Made by a program: the position numbers and the translations under genes. Of a stretch of DNA of 64,000 bases, positions 52,104 to 60,147 are shown piece by piece. Each line of letters begins with the position of its first letter. Position 1 is the stretch's first letter. The notes below the pieces were generated by a model. That model searched no databases, had not been told where the DNA came from, and was given only the letters and a program-made list of their open reading frames with translations. This DNA comes from Aequorivita antarctica (GTDB lineage Bacteria > Bacteroidota > Bacteroidia > Flavobacteriales > Flavobacteriaceae), in the NCBI RefSeq assembly GCF_007997155.1, contig NZ_VORT01000002.1, positions 124,001-188,000 on the forward strand, given 5' to 3'.

Positions 52104-52625
52104 TTATTGCTTTATGAATTGTAGTGAAGCAATCAATTTTACTTTATCACTCACTACAATGCTTCCAGCTTCGGTAACGGCGCTCCAAGTAAGGCCAAAA
52201 TCTTTACGGTTTATATTGCCTTCAAACTCAAAACCTGCTTTCGTTTGTCCATAGGGATCAACTGCGGTGCCGTTGTATTCTGTTTCTAAGGTTACTTCTT
52301 TTGTAACACCTTTTATTGTTAAATCGCCAATCATTTTTTCACCGTCAAATGATTTTGATTTAAAGGTTAACTTCGGATTGTTTTCAGCTCCAAAGAAATC
52401 ATCACTCTTTAAATGATTGTCGCGATCTTTATTATTTGTGTTTACTGAATCGATTTCCGCAGCAAATGAAAAATTTCCGTTTTTAAAATCTTCATTTGAA
52501 GTTTCAACCTTGCCATCAAATTTTTCGAAACTACCGCTTACGGTAGAAATCATCATGTGCTTTACCTTAAAATTGATTTCTGAATGTGTAGTATCAATAT
52601 TCCAAACTGTTATTGCATTGTCCAT
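52104..52625 (-). CDS. YceI family protein
   Basis: The 173-residue protein has the YceI lipocalin-like beta barrel: WNIDTTHSEINFKVKHMMISTVSGSFEKFDGKV, NNKDRDNHLKSDDFFGAENNPKLTFKS and DLTIKGVTKEVTLETEYNG are the family's core. YceI proteins bind isoprenoid quinones or similar lipids. Unlike the E. coli protein, no signal peptide is present, so it is predicted to be cytoplasmic. It has its own promoter (perfect TAnnTTTG at 52660-52667) with an FNR-like box upstream. Confidence 0.9.
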   Translation of the reverse strand: MDNAITVWNIDTTHSEINFKVKHMMISTVSGSFEKFDGKVETSNEDFKNGNFSFAAEIDSVNTNNKDRDNHLKSDDFFGAENNPKLTFKSKSFDGEKMIGDLTIKGVTKEVTLETEYNGTAVDPYGQTKAGFEFEGNINRKDFGLTWSAVTEAGSIVVSDKVKLIASLQFIKQ

Positions 52626-52659
52626 ATCTATAATTTTTAGTTATTAATTATTTATAGGA

Positions 52660-52667
52660 CAAAACTA
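52660..52667 (-). promoter_or_regulatory. Promoter -7 element of yceI
   Basis: On the minus strand TAGTTTTG, a perfect TAnnTTTG. The predicted transcription start is near 52654. The centre of the FNR-like box (52696) would then lie at about -42, the classical class II activator position, where a -33 element would otherwise be expected. Confidence 0.6.
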
Positions 52668-52689
52668 GGGTACACAAGACACTCTCACA

Positions 52690-52703
52690 TTGATGTATGT
52701 TAA
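52690..52703 (-). promoter_or_regulatory. FNR-like box before yceI
   Basis: TTGATGTATGTTAA on the plus strand, inside the 19-base element identical to that before pirin 2. It stands 23 bases before the -7 element TAGTTTTG, the same distance as at pirin 2. The two copies are otherwise in unlike sequence. Confidence 0.55.
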
Positions 52704-52729
52704 GAAATTGAATAATGTCGAAATTGAAA

Positions 52730-53350
52730 CTATTTATTTAATTCTTCCAATAATTGATCGTAGTCCTCGATTTTCACATGTAGCACGCCACCTAAGCTAA
52801 TGATTGGGGCAGTAACAGAATCAATTTTTACTGTGGCATTAACGAAGGCTGGAGCCAGTTGGGCTTTCAATTCGGGCTTTTCGGAAAAGCTATGGGAAGT
52901 GTATAGATAATGGCTTTTTTCTAAACTGGAAACAAGGCTATCACAACTGCTACAGTTTTCAGGTATGTAAACAATTATCTTTTTTTTTGGTTCAATTTTA
53001 ATCGACTCATATTCCTTTTGCAATGCACGGCGGGAAAGGCTATCACTTACCTTTAATTCGTAAGTGTAATTGGCCTTTTTACCTCTTTCCACAATCAAGT
53101 TGGTAAGCATAACTTTTGATGCAGCCGGAACACGCACGGCCCTCGGCACACTCTTACTTTGGCGAAAGTTGGTTCCTTCAACAGTTATGGAAACGTCTAA
53201 ATCTTTTTCATTTTTGTTTAGGGCATATAGAAAGAGACGATTGGCCTTAGCTTCTTCTACAATTTCTATAGGTCTTTCTTGAGAAAATAGAGGAGTGCAG
53301 CTTATTGCCACAATTAATATTAAGAATATTTTTTTGAACATTTGGGACAT
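52730..53350 (-). CDS. Exported protein with glutaredoxin-like CxxC domain
   Basis: The 206-residue protein has a signal peptide (about 1-23, ends LFSQ), then a beta-rich part (FLYALNKNEKDLDVSITVEGTNFRQSKSVPRAVRVPAASKVML) and a C-terminal domain (about 128-206) that starts KKIIVYIPENCSSCDSLVSSLEK. The strand-CxxC-helix layout and the cis-Pro-like VTAPIISLGG resemble glutaredoxin or thioredoxin folds, so it may be a periplasmic thiol-disulfide protein. The link to the nearby MsrB lipoprotein is inference. A promoter was not identified. Confidence 0.6.
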   Translation of the reverse strand: MSQMFKKIFLILIVAISCTPLFSQERPIEIVEEAKANRLFLYALNKNEKDLDVSITVEGTNFRQSKSVPRAVRVPAASKVMLTNLIVERGKKANYTYELKVSDSLSRRALQKEYESIKIEPKKKIIVYIPENCSSCDSLVSSLEKSHYLYTSHSFSEKPELKAQLAPAFVNATVKIDSVTAPIISLGGVLHVKIEDYDQLLEELNK

Positions 53351-53460
53351 TTTTATATTTTTCCGAATATATAAAATTTAATAAGAAATCAAAAAATTAT
53401 AGACAAAGAAACGCGCACGATCTTTAACAATCCTTTATGGAGCTAAAGAAAAACAGTGAG

Positions 53461-53468
53461 TATCTTTG
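53461..53468 (+). promoter_or_regulatory. Promoter -7 element of msrA
   Basis: TATCTTTG, a perfect TAnnTTTG, 21 bases before the ATG of msrA at 53490. This supports the start at 53490 over an upstream in-frame ATG at 53466, which would fall before or on the predicted transcription start. Confidence 0.6.
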
Positions 53469-53489
53469 GATTATAAATTTCAAAAAAAA

Positions 53490-54032
53490 ATGGAGAGCAA
53501 AAAAATTGAACAAATGACTGTAGGTGGAGGTTGTTTTTGGTGTACCGAAGCTATTTTCGATCAAATAAAGGGCGTTGAAAAAGTAGTTTCAGGCTATTCC
53601 GGGGGAAGTGTTCCTGGAACGCCGACTTACCGTGAAGTGTGTTCTGCTCTTACTGGCCATGCTGAAGTGATACAAGTAACCTTTGACCCAACGGTCGTTT
53701 CTTTTGAAGATTTGTTTGTTATTTTTATGACCAGCCACGATCCCACAACCTTGAACAAACAAGGGGCGGATAGGGGCACGCAGTATCGTTCGGTTATTTT
53801 TTATCAAAATGAAAAGCAAAAACAGATAGCTGAAAACGTGCTAAATGAAATGGCACCCTATTATGAAAATCCGATTGTTACTGAATTAAGTCCTTTGGAA
53901 AAGTTTCATCCTGCAGAAGATGACCATCAAAATTATTATGCCAACAACCCATCGCAAGGGTATTGCACAGCTGTTATTTCGCCAAAACTAGCCAAACTTC
54001 GAAAAATGCATTCTGACAAATTGAAACAATAA
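53490..54032 (+). CDS. msrA: Peptide-methionine (S)-S-oxide reductase
   Basis: MsrA repairs S-sulfoxides of methionine. The 180-residue protein has the nucleophile C15 in VGGGCFWCTEAIF, SGYSGGSVPGTPTYREVCSALTGHAE, and the C-terminal resolving Cys in QGYCTAVISPK. No signal peptide is present, so it works in the cytoplasm. The start at MESKKIEQM is supported by the promoter position. The lipoprotein MsrB gene follows after about 100 bases on the same strand, so both sulfoxide forms are covered in two compartments. Confidence 0.93.
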   Translation: MESKKIEQMTVGGGCFWCTEAIFDQIKGVEKVVSGYSGGSVPGTPTYREVCSALTGHAEVIQVTFDPTVVSFEDLFVIFMTSHDPTTLNKQGADRGTQYRSVIFYQNEKQKQIAENVLNEMAPYYENPIVTELSPLEKFHPAEDDHQNYYANNPSQGYCTAVISPKLAKLRKMHSDKLKQ

Positions 54033-54136
54033 CAGTTTTTTATATTTTCTGATAGTTAGTTTTATAAAACCATCTCGACTTAGTTTGCGTATATTTTTAT
54101 AGTATGTATAAAAATACTCTTTAAAGCATCAACAAT

Positions 54137-54688
54137 ATGAGAAACTATTTATTAAAAACAGTCACACTTTCATTCGGATTATTAGTATGTCTTTCGCAGG
54201 TTTCTTGCCAAAACAACCAAACAAAAAATGGCGACAAGGCAATGACTACAAATGAAACATTGGAGATAGCAGACGACCCTGCAATTAACAGCCAATTTCC
54301 AAAAGCAAAAACTGATACCGAATGGAAAAAAGAACTTACAGATGAACAATATCAAATAATGGTGAAAAAAGGAACCGAAACTCCTTTTAATAATGAATAC
54401 AACAACAACCATGAAAAAGGTATTTATGTAAGTGCTGCAACGGGCGAACCATTGTTCAGCAGTGAAGATAAATTTGAATCGGGAACGGGATGGCCTTCAT
54501 TCACAAAACCGATCAATGACGATGCCGTAGTTTGGATAAAAGACAACAGCTTAGGGATGACCCGTGATGAAATTGTAGAAAAATCAACGGGTTTGCATTT
54601 GGGCCACGTATTTAATGATGGACCCGCACCAACACATTTGCGGTACTGTATGAATTCTGCAGCGCTTAATTTTATAAAGCATGACTAA
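54137..54688 (+). CDS. msrB: Peptide-methionine (R)-S-oxide reductase, lipoprotein form
   Basis: The 183-residue protein has an N-terminal lipoprotein-type signal ending QVSC (C24) and an MsrB domain (about 65-180): GTETPFNNEY, SGTGWPSFTKP and HLGHVFNDGPAPTHLRYCMNSAALNF. The catalytic Cys is in RYCMNS. The four zinc cysteines usual in MsrB are replaced (VSAATG for VCAVCG, VEKSTG for RCARCG), and the Cys often found in SGCGWPSF is Thr, so the mature domain has no second Cys to resolve the sulfenic acid. It likely needs an external reductant in the periplasm. A clear terminator follows. Confidence 0.9.
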   Translation: MRNYLLKTVTLSFGLLVCLSQVSCQNNQTKNGDKAMTTNETLEIADDPAINSQFPKAKTDTEWKKELTDEQYQIMVKKGTETPFNNEYNNNHEKGIYVSAATGEPLFSSEDKFESGTGWPSFTKPINDDAVVWIKDNSLGMTRDEIVEKSTGLHLGHVFNDGPAPTHLRYCMNSAALNFIKHD

Positions 54689-54711
54689 TTCCCATTTATA
54701 GTTATGCTTGG

Positions 54712-54737
54712 AAAACCTCCTTAGGGAGGTTTTTTTT
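54712..54737 (+). terminator. Terminator of msrB
   Basis: AAAACCTCC (54712-54720), loop TTAG, GGAGGTTTT (54725-54733), then further T residues. It lies 24 bases past the msrB stop. Confidence 0.88.
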
Positions 54738-54925
54738 ATTAAAAAATATTTCTGGAAATGAAGCAATAGATTTAATTCAGGAACTTAACTAGTTGCGAAA
54801 CAAATGATTGCTGTGGCAAAGATGCTGGGAATCTATAATTCCGAAACTTGGGAAGGTTTTTAGTAAACGATTATATAGCTTCCTTATTTTAACCATTTTT
54901 ATGATTTTAACTATTTAATTTACTT

Positions 54926-54933
54926 TACCTTTG
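54926..54933 (+). promoter_or_regulatory. Promoter -7 element of the cold-shock gene leader
   Basis: TACCTTTG, a perfect TAnnTTTG, about 130 bases before the cold-shock domain gene. It predicts a transcription start near 54939 and therefore a leader of about 118 bases. Confidence 0.55.
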
Positions 54934-55042
54934 CACCACTAAGGTGAGCAATATTTAAAATCCAGCTAGGTAAACCAATAAAACAATTTATTACATATAA
55001 CTAATTAAAAAGTCATCTGCCCACCGTGGATGGCTTTTTTTA
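54934..55042 (+). promoter_or_regulatory. Structured leader or small RNA before the cold-shock gene
   Basis: After the promoter, CACC (54934-54937) and GGTG (54943-54946) can form a first small hairpin. An AT-rich middle follows, then AGTCATC (55011-55017) pairs with GATGGCT (55029-55035) and seven T residues follow (55035-55041): an intrinsic terminator before the gene. The transcript may therefore end as a RNA of about 100 bases or read through under some condition, for instance cold. I do not recognise a known riboswitch. Between 54738 and 54925 I see only a short ORF (54804-54863) that may be a gene remnant. Confidence 0.5.
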
Positions 55043-55057
55043 TTCAAAAAAATACAA

Positions 55058-55504
55058 ATGGCAAAATCGCAACAAACATACAGCAAGAAAGAAAAGGAAA
55101 AAGCAAAACTGAAAAAACGGGAAGATAAGCAAAAGAAGAAAGATGCCCGTAAGGCAGACAAAACTCCAGGAATTGAATTTGTGTATGTTGATTACAACGG
55201 AAATTTAGTAGATACTCCGCCAGATCCATCAATGAAAGTGGAGGTAGAAGCTGAAGATATAATACTAGGAATTCCTAAGCAAGAAGAAGGTGATCGCGAA
55301 GCTTTTGACCCAGTAAGAAAAGGAACAGTTTCTTTCTATGATTCTTCCAAAGGCTTCGGCTTTATTATAGATGATGAAAACAACGAAAAATACTTTACCC
55401 ACGTAAGTGGTATTATAGATGAGATTACTGAAAACAACAAGGTGACCTTTGAGCTCGAAAAAGGGCAACGAGGAATGAACGCCGTGAGGGTTAAGAAAAT
55501 TTAA
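55058..55504 (+). CDS. Cold-shock domain protein with basic N-terminal extension
   Basis: The 148-residue protein has a lysine-rich N-terminus (about 1-40, KKEKEKAKLKKREDKQKKKD), an acidic linker, and a cold-shock domain at 85-148: KGTVSFYDSSKGFGFIIDDENNEKYFTHVSGI with RNP1-like KGFGFI and RNP2-like KYFTHV. It binds single-stranded RNA or DNA in the cytoplasm. The extension makes it twice the length of a CspA. Control by the upstream leader (54934-55042) is likely. A bidirectional terminator follows. Confidence 0.9.
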   Translation: MAKSQQTYSKKEKEKAKLKKREDKQKKKDARKADKTPGIEFVYVDYNGNLVDTPPDPSMKVEVEAEDIILGIPKQEEGDREAFDPVRKGTVSFYDSSKGFGFIIDDENNEKYFTHVSGIIDEITENNKVTFELEKGQRGMNAVRVKKI

Positions 55505-55524
55505 ACATTTTAAATGTAAGCATA

Positions 55525-55551
55525 AAAAATCCCGCACTTGTCGGGATTTTT
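55525..55551. terminator. Bidirectional terminator
   Basis: AAAAATCCCG (55525-55534) pairs with CGGGATTTTT (55542-55551). It lies between the convergent cold-shock and YtxH genes and has A and T runs on both sides. Confidence 0.88.
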
Positions 55552-55571
55552 CTATTTTAATAACCAGGATA

Positions 55572-55805
55572 TTAATTAGTAAAATCGTTTGCTTCTTTTT
55601 TAGCAGCGTTTTTAAGCTGGTCGTATTTTTCTGAAATAGTATCTTGTACTTCTCCAGCTTTTTCTTTTATTTTATTACCTGTTTCGGTTGCTTTATCTTT
55701 AAGCTTTTGTTTTTCTTCTGGCGACATATTTTTGTATTTCCAAAATGCAAATGCACCACCTGCTATACCTAGCAATGCCAATATTCCTTTTCCTTTATTG
55801 TTCAT
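55572..55805 (-). CDS. YtxH domain protein
   Basis: A 77-residue protein with one N-terminal membrane helix (GILALLGIAGGAFAFWKYKN, about 5-24) and an amphipathic helical tail rich in Lys, Glu and Ala (SPEEKQKLKDKATETGNKIKEKAGEVQDTI). This is the YtxH/general stress protein layout, usually induced by stress and anchored in the inner membrane. It is transcribed alone and has no partner nearby. Confidence 0.82.
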   Translation of the reverse strand: MNNKGKGILALLGIAGGAFAFWKYKNMSPEEKQKLKDKATETGNKIKEKAGEVQDTISEKYDQLKNAAKKEANDFTN

Positions 55806-56069
55806 GTTGTTTTTTTTTAGTTTATGTGAAGATAATGATATTTAGACAGATTGAAAAAATACACATCATACTTTGGGAATATTTTAATAATAATTACTGT
55901 TGCTGATTATCTTCTCTTAAAAAAAATAAAACTTCATTTTAACCAAAAAAATTGATTGAATTTTATTTCAATAAAATGCTTTTCCCTTTTTTGTCGAAAA
56001 ATGTTTAGTTTTGAGGCCTTCTTAAATATAACGGAAGGTTTAACAATATTCAACTATTTAGATTCTATT

Positions 56070-57239
56070 ATGATAAAAATTACTTTAATTCTTTCCTTAA
56101 TTAGTATTTCTCTCAATACAGTTCAAGCACAACAGTGGGATATAATTAATTCCGCTGCAACGGGCAGGTTGGACGCTATCTATTTTATGGATTCGCAGAA
56201 AGGTTTTGCTTCTGGTGGATTTAATAAAATTATGAAAACTACAAACGGGGGGGATACTTGGGTTCTTAGCAATTCCAAAGCTACTCGCGATTTTAGTTTT
56301 TTTGATAATACCTATGGCTATGGCGCGGCAACCACAGTTGGATCTATGCATAGAACTACAGATGGGGGTACAACCTGGACTTCTATAACTCCACCAGACA
56401 GTAGCTCGTTATGGGCTGTTTCTGCGGTGAGTCCGACTAAGGCATACTTTGTTGGCGTAGCTGGTAATTTATGGATAACAAACAACGGCGGTTCGACTGT
56501 AACAGAAGGAAATTCTGGAGTTTCTGAATTGCTTACCGATGTTGTTTTCACATCTCCTACTACTGGTTATATCGCTGTACAAACAGGTAGTGTTATAAAA
56601 ACCGTAAACAGTGGAGCCACTTGGACAGAAGTCTTTCATACCACGAATGTTTTAATGACTGAAATGGATTTTGTAAACGAAAACATAGGGTTTGCTGTAG
56701 GTTCAAAAGGTTTGGTCGCAAGAACTATAAATGGCGGAGATGATTGGACTATTTTAAATACTGGTAGTACAGAATATTTTCAAGGAGTAAGTTTTTACGA
56801 TGCCAACAATGGAATTGTGGTATCCACACAAGGTAATGTTATTATCACAAATGATGGTGGAAATACTTGGTCTCATCAAGACACTGGAGCAACCGAAACA
56901 CTATATGATGTTTTTATGGTTTCTCCTACTTCTGCAATTGTTGTAGGCGACGCGGGTACTATTATTAAAAACAGCAATATTGTTTTAAACACCGAAAATT
57001 TTGACACTGCACCTATTGTCTCTTATTACCCAAACCCAGTTAAGGATTTGCTATCCATTGAATCTTCTTCATCAATAATTTCAATTACTATTGTTGATGT
57101 TACAGGAAAAGAGATTTTTACTGCCTTAAACATTTATTCTTTAGAATATTCAGTAGACTTCAATACGTATGCTTCGGGAATTTATATTGTAGAAATACAA
57201 ACGATGGATGGAAACCACGTAACCAAAATTGTTAAATAA
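56070..57239 (+). CDS. Type IX secreted BNR/HCF136-like protein
   Basis: I start at the ATG of MIKITLILSLISISLNTVQAQ, which is a clean signal peptide (389 residues in total); the frame is open 38 codons upstream without such features. The body has Asp-box-like repeats (IMKTTNGGDTW, MHRTTDGGTTW, VIKTVNSGATW, VARTINGGDDW, VIITNDGGNTW), as in Ycf48/HCF136-type seven-bladed propellers. The C-terminus is a T9SS type A sorting domain: VSYYPNPVKDLLSIESS, then IVDVTGKEIF, then YASGIYIVEIQTMDGNHVTKIVK. So it is exported to the cell surface by the Por system. Its binding target is unknown. Confidence 0.88.
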   Translation: MIKITLILSLISISLNTVQAQQWDIINSAATGRLDAIYFMDSQKGFASGGFNKIMKTTNGGDTWVLSNSKATRDFSFFDNTYGYGAATTVGSMHRTTDGGTTWTSITPPDSSSLWAVSAVSPTKAYFVGVAGNLWITNNGGSTVTEGNSGVSELLTDVVFTSPTTGYIAVQTGSVIKTVNSGATWTEVFHTTNVLMTEMDFVNENIGFAVGSKGLVARTINGGDDWTILNTGSTEYFQGVSFYDANNGIVVSTQGNVIITNDGGNTWSHQDTGATETLYDVFMVSPTSAIVVGDAGTIIKNSNIVLNTENFDTAPIVSYYPNPVKDLLSIESSSSIISITIVDVTGKEIFTALNIYSLEYSVDFNTYASGIYIVEIQTMDGNHVTKIVK

Positions 57240-57252
57240 GTAAGTTAATGAA

Positions 57253-57760
57253 TTAATTTTTTACTAATTTAATATTATGGATATCACTATCCATAACTAC
57301 TTGTAAGATATAGTTACCAGGGTTTAAGAATTCAATATTAAATTCTTCGTTATTAATAGGTTCATTCTTAAATTATAAATTTCCCAGTAAAATCAATTAT
57401 GCTAATTTTTTTCAGTATTTCCTTTTTGGGATGAAATAATGTGAATGCTTTTTTTTGCCGGATTTGGAAAAACTTCCAATTGTTGTGCTATTTCAAAATC
57501 TTCTGTTCCCCAAGAGCACAATTAATTTGAATAGGTTCCAGTCGGTCTATTGTGGTTCCAATTCCCAATTGTCCTTGTTGATTAAGTCCCCAACTCAACA
57601 ACTTCCCATCTTCTTGAATAGCAAATGCATGCCAAGCTCTTTTTTCGATTTTCTCCCAACATTGAGCAATGCTCTGGTTTCCAGAATAAAAAAGAATTAA
57701 TAACAAAAGAAGTTTACGGATGAATGCTTGAAATTTTTGGTTAGTTAGTGTTTCTCTCAT
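57253..57760 (-). pseudogene. Decayed RCC1-repeat T9SS cargo gene
   Basis: From the ATG at 57760 comes a signal-peptide-like part (FIRKLLLLLILFYSGNQSIAQ) and one RCC1 repeat (WHAFAIQEDGKLLSWGLNQQGQLGIGT), which then stops at 57488. In a second frame the sequence goes on as DFEIAQQLEVFPNPAKKSIHI, the start of a type A sorting domain, then in a third as KISIIDFTGKFII, and then as NPGNYILQVVMDSD to IKLVKN and a stop at 57253. The order matches a sorting tail in which at least three frameshifts have occurred. Most RCC1 repeats are gone, so a large deletion is likely as well. It converges with the intact T9SS gene. Confidence 0.75.
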
Positions 57761-58014
57761 TGTTTCAATTTTAAAAATCGAATAAATATACAAGTTTTTG
57801 ATTTACTCAATAAGGGTTAAATATTATGTCTTTATGGAAAGATTATCTGTAACTATTGAATGTTTCTAAAAAAAATATTGAATATATTTCTTATCTTTAA
57901 GTGTCCAAAAATACTAACCGGCAATATGATTTACAGTAAATAAGCAAGTCCAAACTACTTAAGAATTTTTTGGCGCATTGCATCTGAAATATACTAACCA
58001 AAAAATACGAACAG

Positions 58015-60117
58015 ATGAAAATATACGACGACAAACACATCAAAAACGTAGTCTTTGTAGGCGCCCATAACAGCGGCAAAACTACACTTGCGGAAACCAT
58101 GCTTTTTGAAGCTGGTCTCATAAACCGTCGCGGAACGGTTGAAAATAAAAACACTGTTTCAGACTATCACGATGTAGAACACGAAAGGGGTAACTCTATT
58201 TTCGCCACCCCACTGCATACAGAATGGCGCAATTACAAAATAAACATTATCGACACTCCTGGTTTGGATGATTTTATTGGAGAAATCATTTCTTCCATTC
58301 GTGTTTCAGATACCATCCTTACTGTTTTGAATGCACAACAAGGTGTGGAAGTGGGGACTGAGATCATTTGGAATTATATCGATAAATACCTCAAACCAAC
58401 GATTTTCGTAATTAACCAAATAGACCACATCAATGCGAAGTTTGATGAGAGCTTCAAAAGCATAAAAAACTTGGTGGGCAACAACGCCGTAAAAATGCAA
58501 TATCCCTTGGTTGTGGATGGTGCCCAGTGCATTATTGATGTACTGAAGATGAAAATGTACAAATTTTCTCCAGATGGAGGAAAGCCCGAAAAGTTGGAAA
58601 TTCCTGATGATCAAAAGCAATTAGCCAACGAACTCAACAATGAATTGATAGAAAAAGCTGCAGAAAATGATGAAACATTGATGGAGCTTTTTTTTGAGAA
58701 AGGAACTTTAAATGAGGACGAAATGCGGGTTGGCATCAAAGCGGGAATGTTGAACCATGAACTTTTTCCGGTGTTTTGCGTTTCTGCTTTAAACGATATG
58801 GGAACAGGGCGATTGATGGGTTTTATTGACAATGTTGCGCCCGCCGCCGCAGATTTAAAATCTGAGCAAAGCATGGAAGGAAAAGAAGTAAATGCCACAA
58901 AGGAAAACCCAACGGCTTTATTTGTTTTCAAAACAGTGTATCAACCCAATTTGGGTCAGATAACCTTTTTTAAAGTGATGAGTGGGGAAGTTCGTCTTAA
59001 TGATAAATTAGTCAATTCTCGAAATGATGAAACCGAGATAATAAATCAGCTATTCATAATGGATGGAAAGGAGCGCCAACCCGTTACAAAATTGACCGTG
59101 GGGGACATTGGTGCAACTTTGAAATTGAAATTCACCGAGACTAATGATACTTTGGCGGCACCTAAACATGCAATTACCATAAAACCTATTAAATTCCCAC
59201 CACCAAGAGTGAAAAAGGCCGTTTTTGTTGTAAATACGAAAGACGAAGAAAAGCTCAGCGAGTCTTTAAAGAAAATTCACAGTCAAGATCCCACAGTGGA
59301 AATTTCCTTTTCCTCTGAGGCAAAGCAGCTTATTCTTTCCTGCCAAGGTGAGCTTCATCTTGCCACTATAGATTGGACGTTGAAAAATGTATACGGTGTG
59401 GAAGCAAGATTTGAAAAACCAAAAATTGCTTTCAGGGAAACTATTCAGCGTTCCTCAACTTCAAATTATAGACATAAAAAGCAGTCGGGTGGATCTGGTC
59501 AGTTTGCAGAAGTTCATTTAAAAATTGAACCTTGGAACGAAGGTATGGATGAGCCGCAGGGTTTCAATATCCGAGGAAAAGAAGAAGTGGACCTTTCGTG
59601 GGGTGGAAAATTAGTTTTCTACAACTGTATTGTTGGTGGCGTGATAGACCAGCGTTATTTGCCATCAATAATGAAAGGTGTTTTGGAAGTAATGGAAGAA
59701 GGCCCGTTGGTAAACTCATATATTCGCGATGTGCGCGTAATGGTTTATGATGGCAAAATGCATTCTGTGGACTCTAATGATATTTCCTTTAAAATTGCGG
59801 GTGCGCACGCTTTCAAAGAAGCTTTTTTGAATGCGAATCCCAAGCTTTTGGAGCCAGTTTTAGAACTTATCGTGAAAGTGCCTGAAGAAATGGTGGGTAA
59901 CGTAATGACTGATTTACAGGCTCGCCGTTCGATGATTCAGGGAATAGAGAGCAACAATAACTATCAAGTTCTAAAATGTTTAACCCCCGAAGCAGAGCTC
60001 TATGGTTTTTCAACAGATTTACGATCGTTGACGCAGGGCAGGGCAACTTTTAAATCTGCGTTTTCGTCCTATCAACCGGTACCCACAAATGTTCAAAAGG
60101 AATTGGTAAACCAATAA
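58015..60117 (+). CDS. Elongation factor G-like GTPase
   Basis: A 700-residue EF-G paralogue with all five domains. The P-loop is GAHNSGKTT (16-24) where canonical EF-G has AHIDAGKTT. Switch II is DTPGLDDF (80-87), with Leu84 in place of the catalytic His, and the base-recognition motif is NQID in place of NKxD. Domain IV includes SGGSGQFAEVHLKIEP. The missing His suggests slow or altered GTP hydrolysis. Similar EF-G-like proteins have been linked to ribosome rescue or regulation, but a specific role is not known. The standard fusA gene is not in this window. Confidence 0.85.
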   Translation: MKIYDDKHIKNVVFVGAHNSGKTTLAETMLFEAGLINRRGTVENKNTVSDYHDVEHERGNSIFATPLHTEWRNYKINIIDTPGLDDFIGEIISSIRVSDTILTVLNAQQGVEVGTEIIWNYIDKYLKPTIFVINQIDHINAKFDESFKSIKNLVGNNAVKMQYPLVVDGAQCIIDVLKMKMYKFSPDGGKPEKLEIPDDQKQLANELNNELIEKAAENDETLMELFFEKGTLNEDEMRVGIKAGMLNHELFPVFCVSALNDMGTGRLMGFIDNVAPAAADLKSEQSMEGKEVNATKENPTALFVFKTVYQPNLGQITFFKVMSGEVRLNDKLVNSRNDETEIINQLFIMDGKERQPVTKLTVGDIGATLKLKFTETNDTLAAPKHAITIKPIKFPPPRVKKAVFVVNTKDEEKLSESLKKIHSQDPTVEISFSSEAKQLILSCQGELHLATIDWTLKNVYGVEARFEKPKIAFRETIQRSSTSNYRHKKQSGGSGQFAEVHLKIEPWNEGMDEPQGFNIRGKEEVDLSWGGKLVFYNCIVGGVIDQRYLPSIMKGVLEVMEEGPLVNSYIRDVRVMVYDGKMHSVDSNDISFKIAGAHAFKEAFLNANPKLLEPVLELIVKVPEEMVGNVMTDLQARRSMIQGIESNNNYQVLKCLTPEAELYGFSTDLRSLTQGRATFKSAFSSYQPVPTNVQKELVNQ

Positions 60118-60147
60118 CTATTGTTTTTACTATTTGAAATAAAATGC

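Noticed and set aside
54804-54863. 19-codon ORF (MIAVAKMLGIYNSETWEGF)
   Set aside because: Protein-like, perhaps a remnant of a lost gene with an in-frame fragment upstream ending in ELN-stop, but too short to support.
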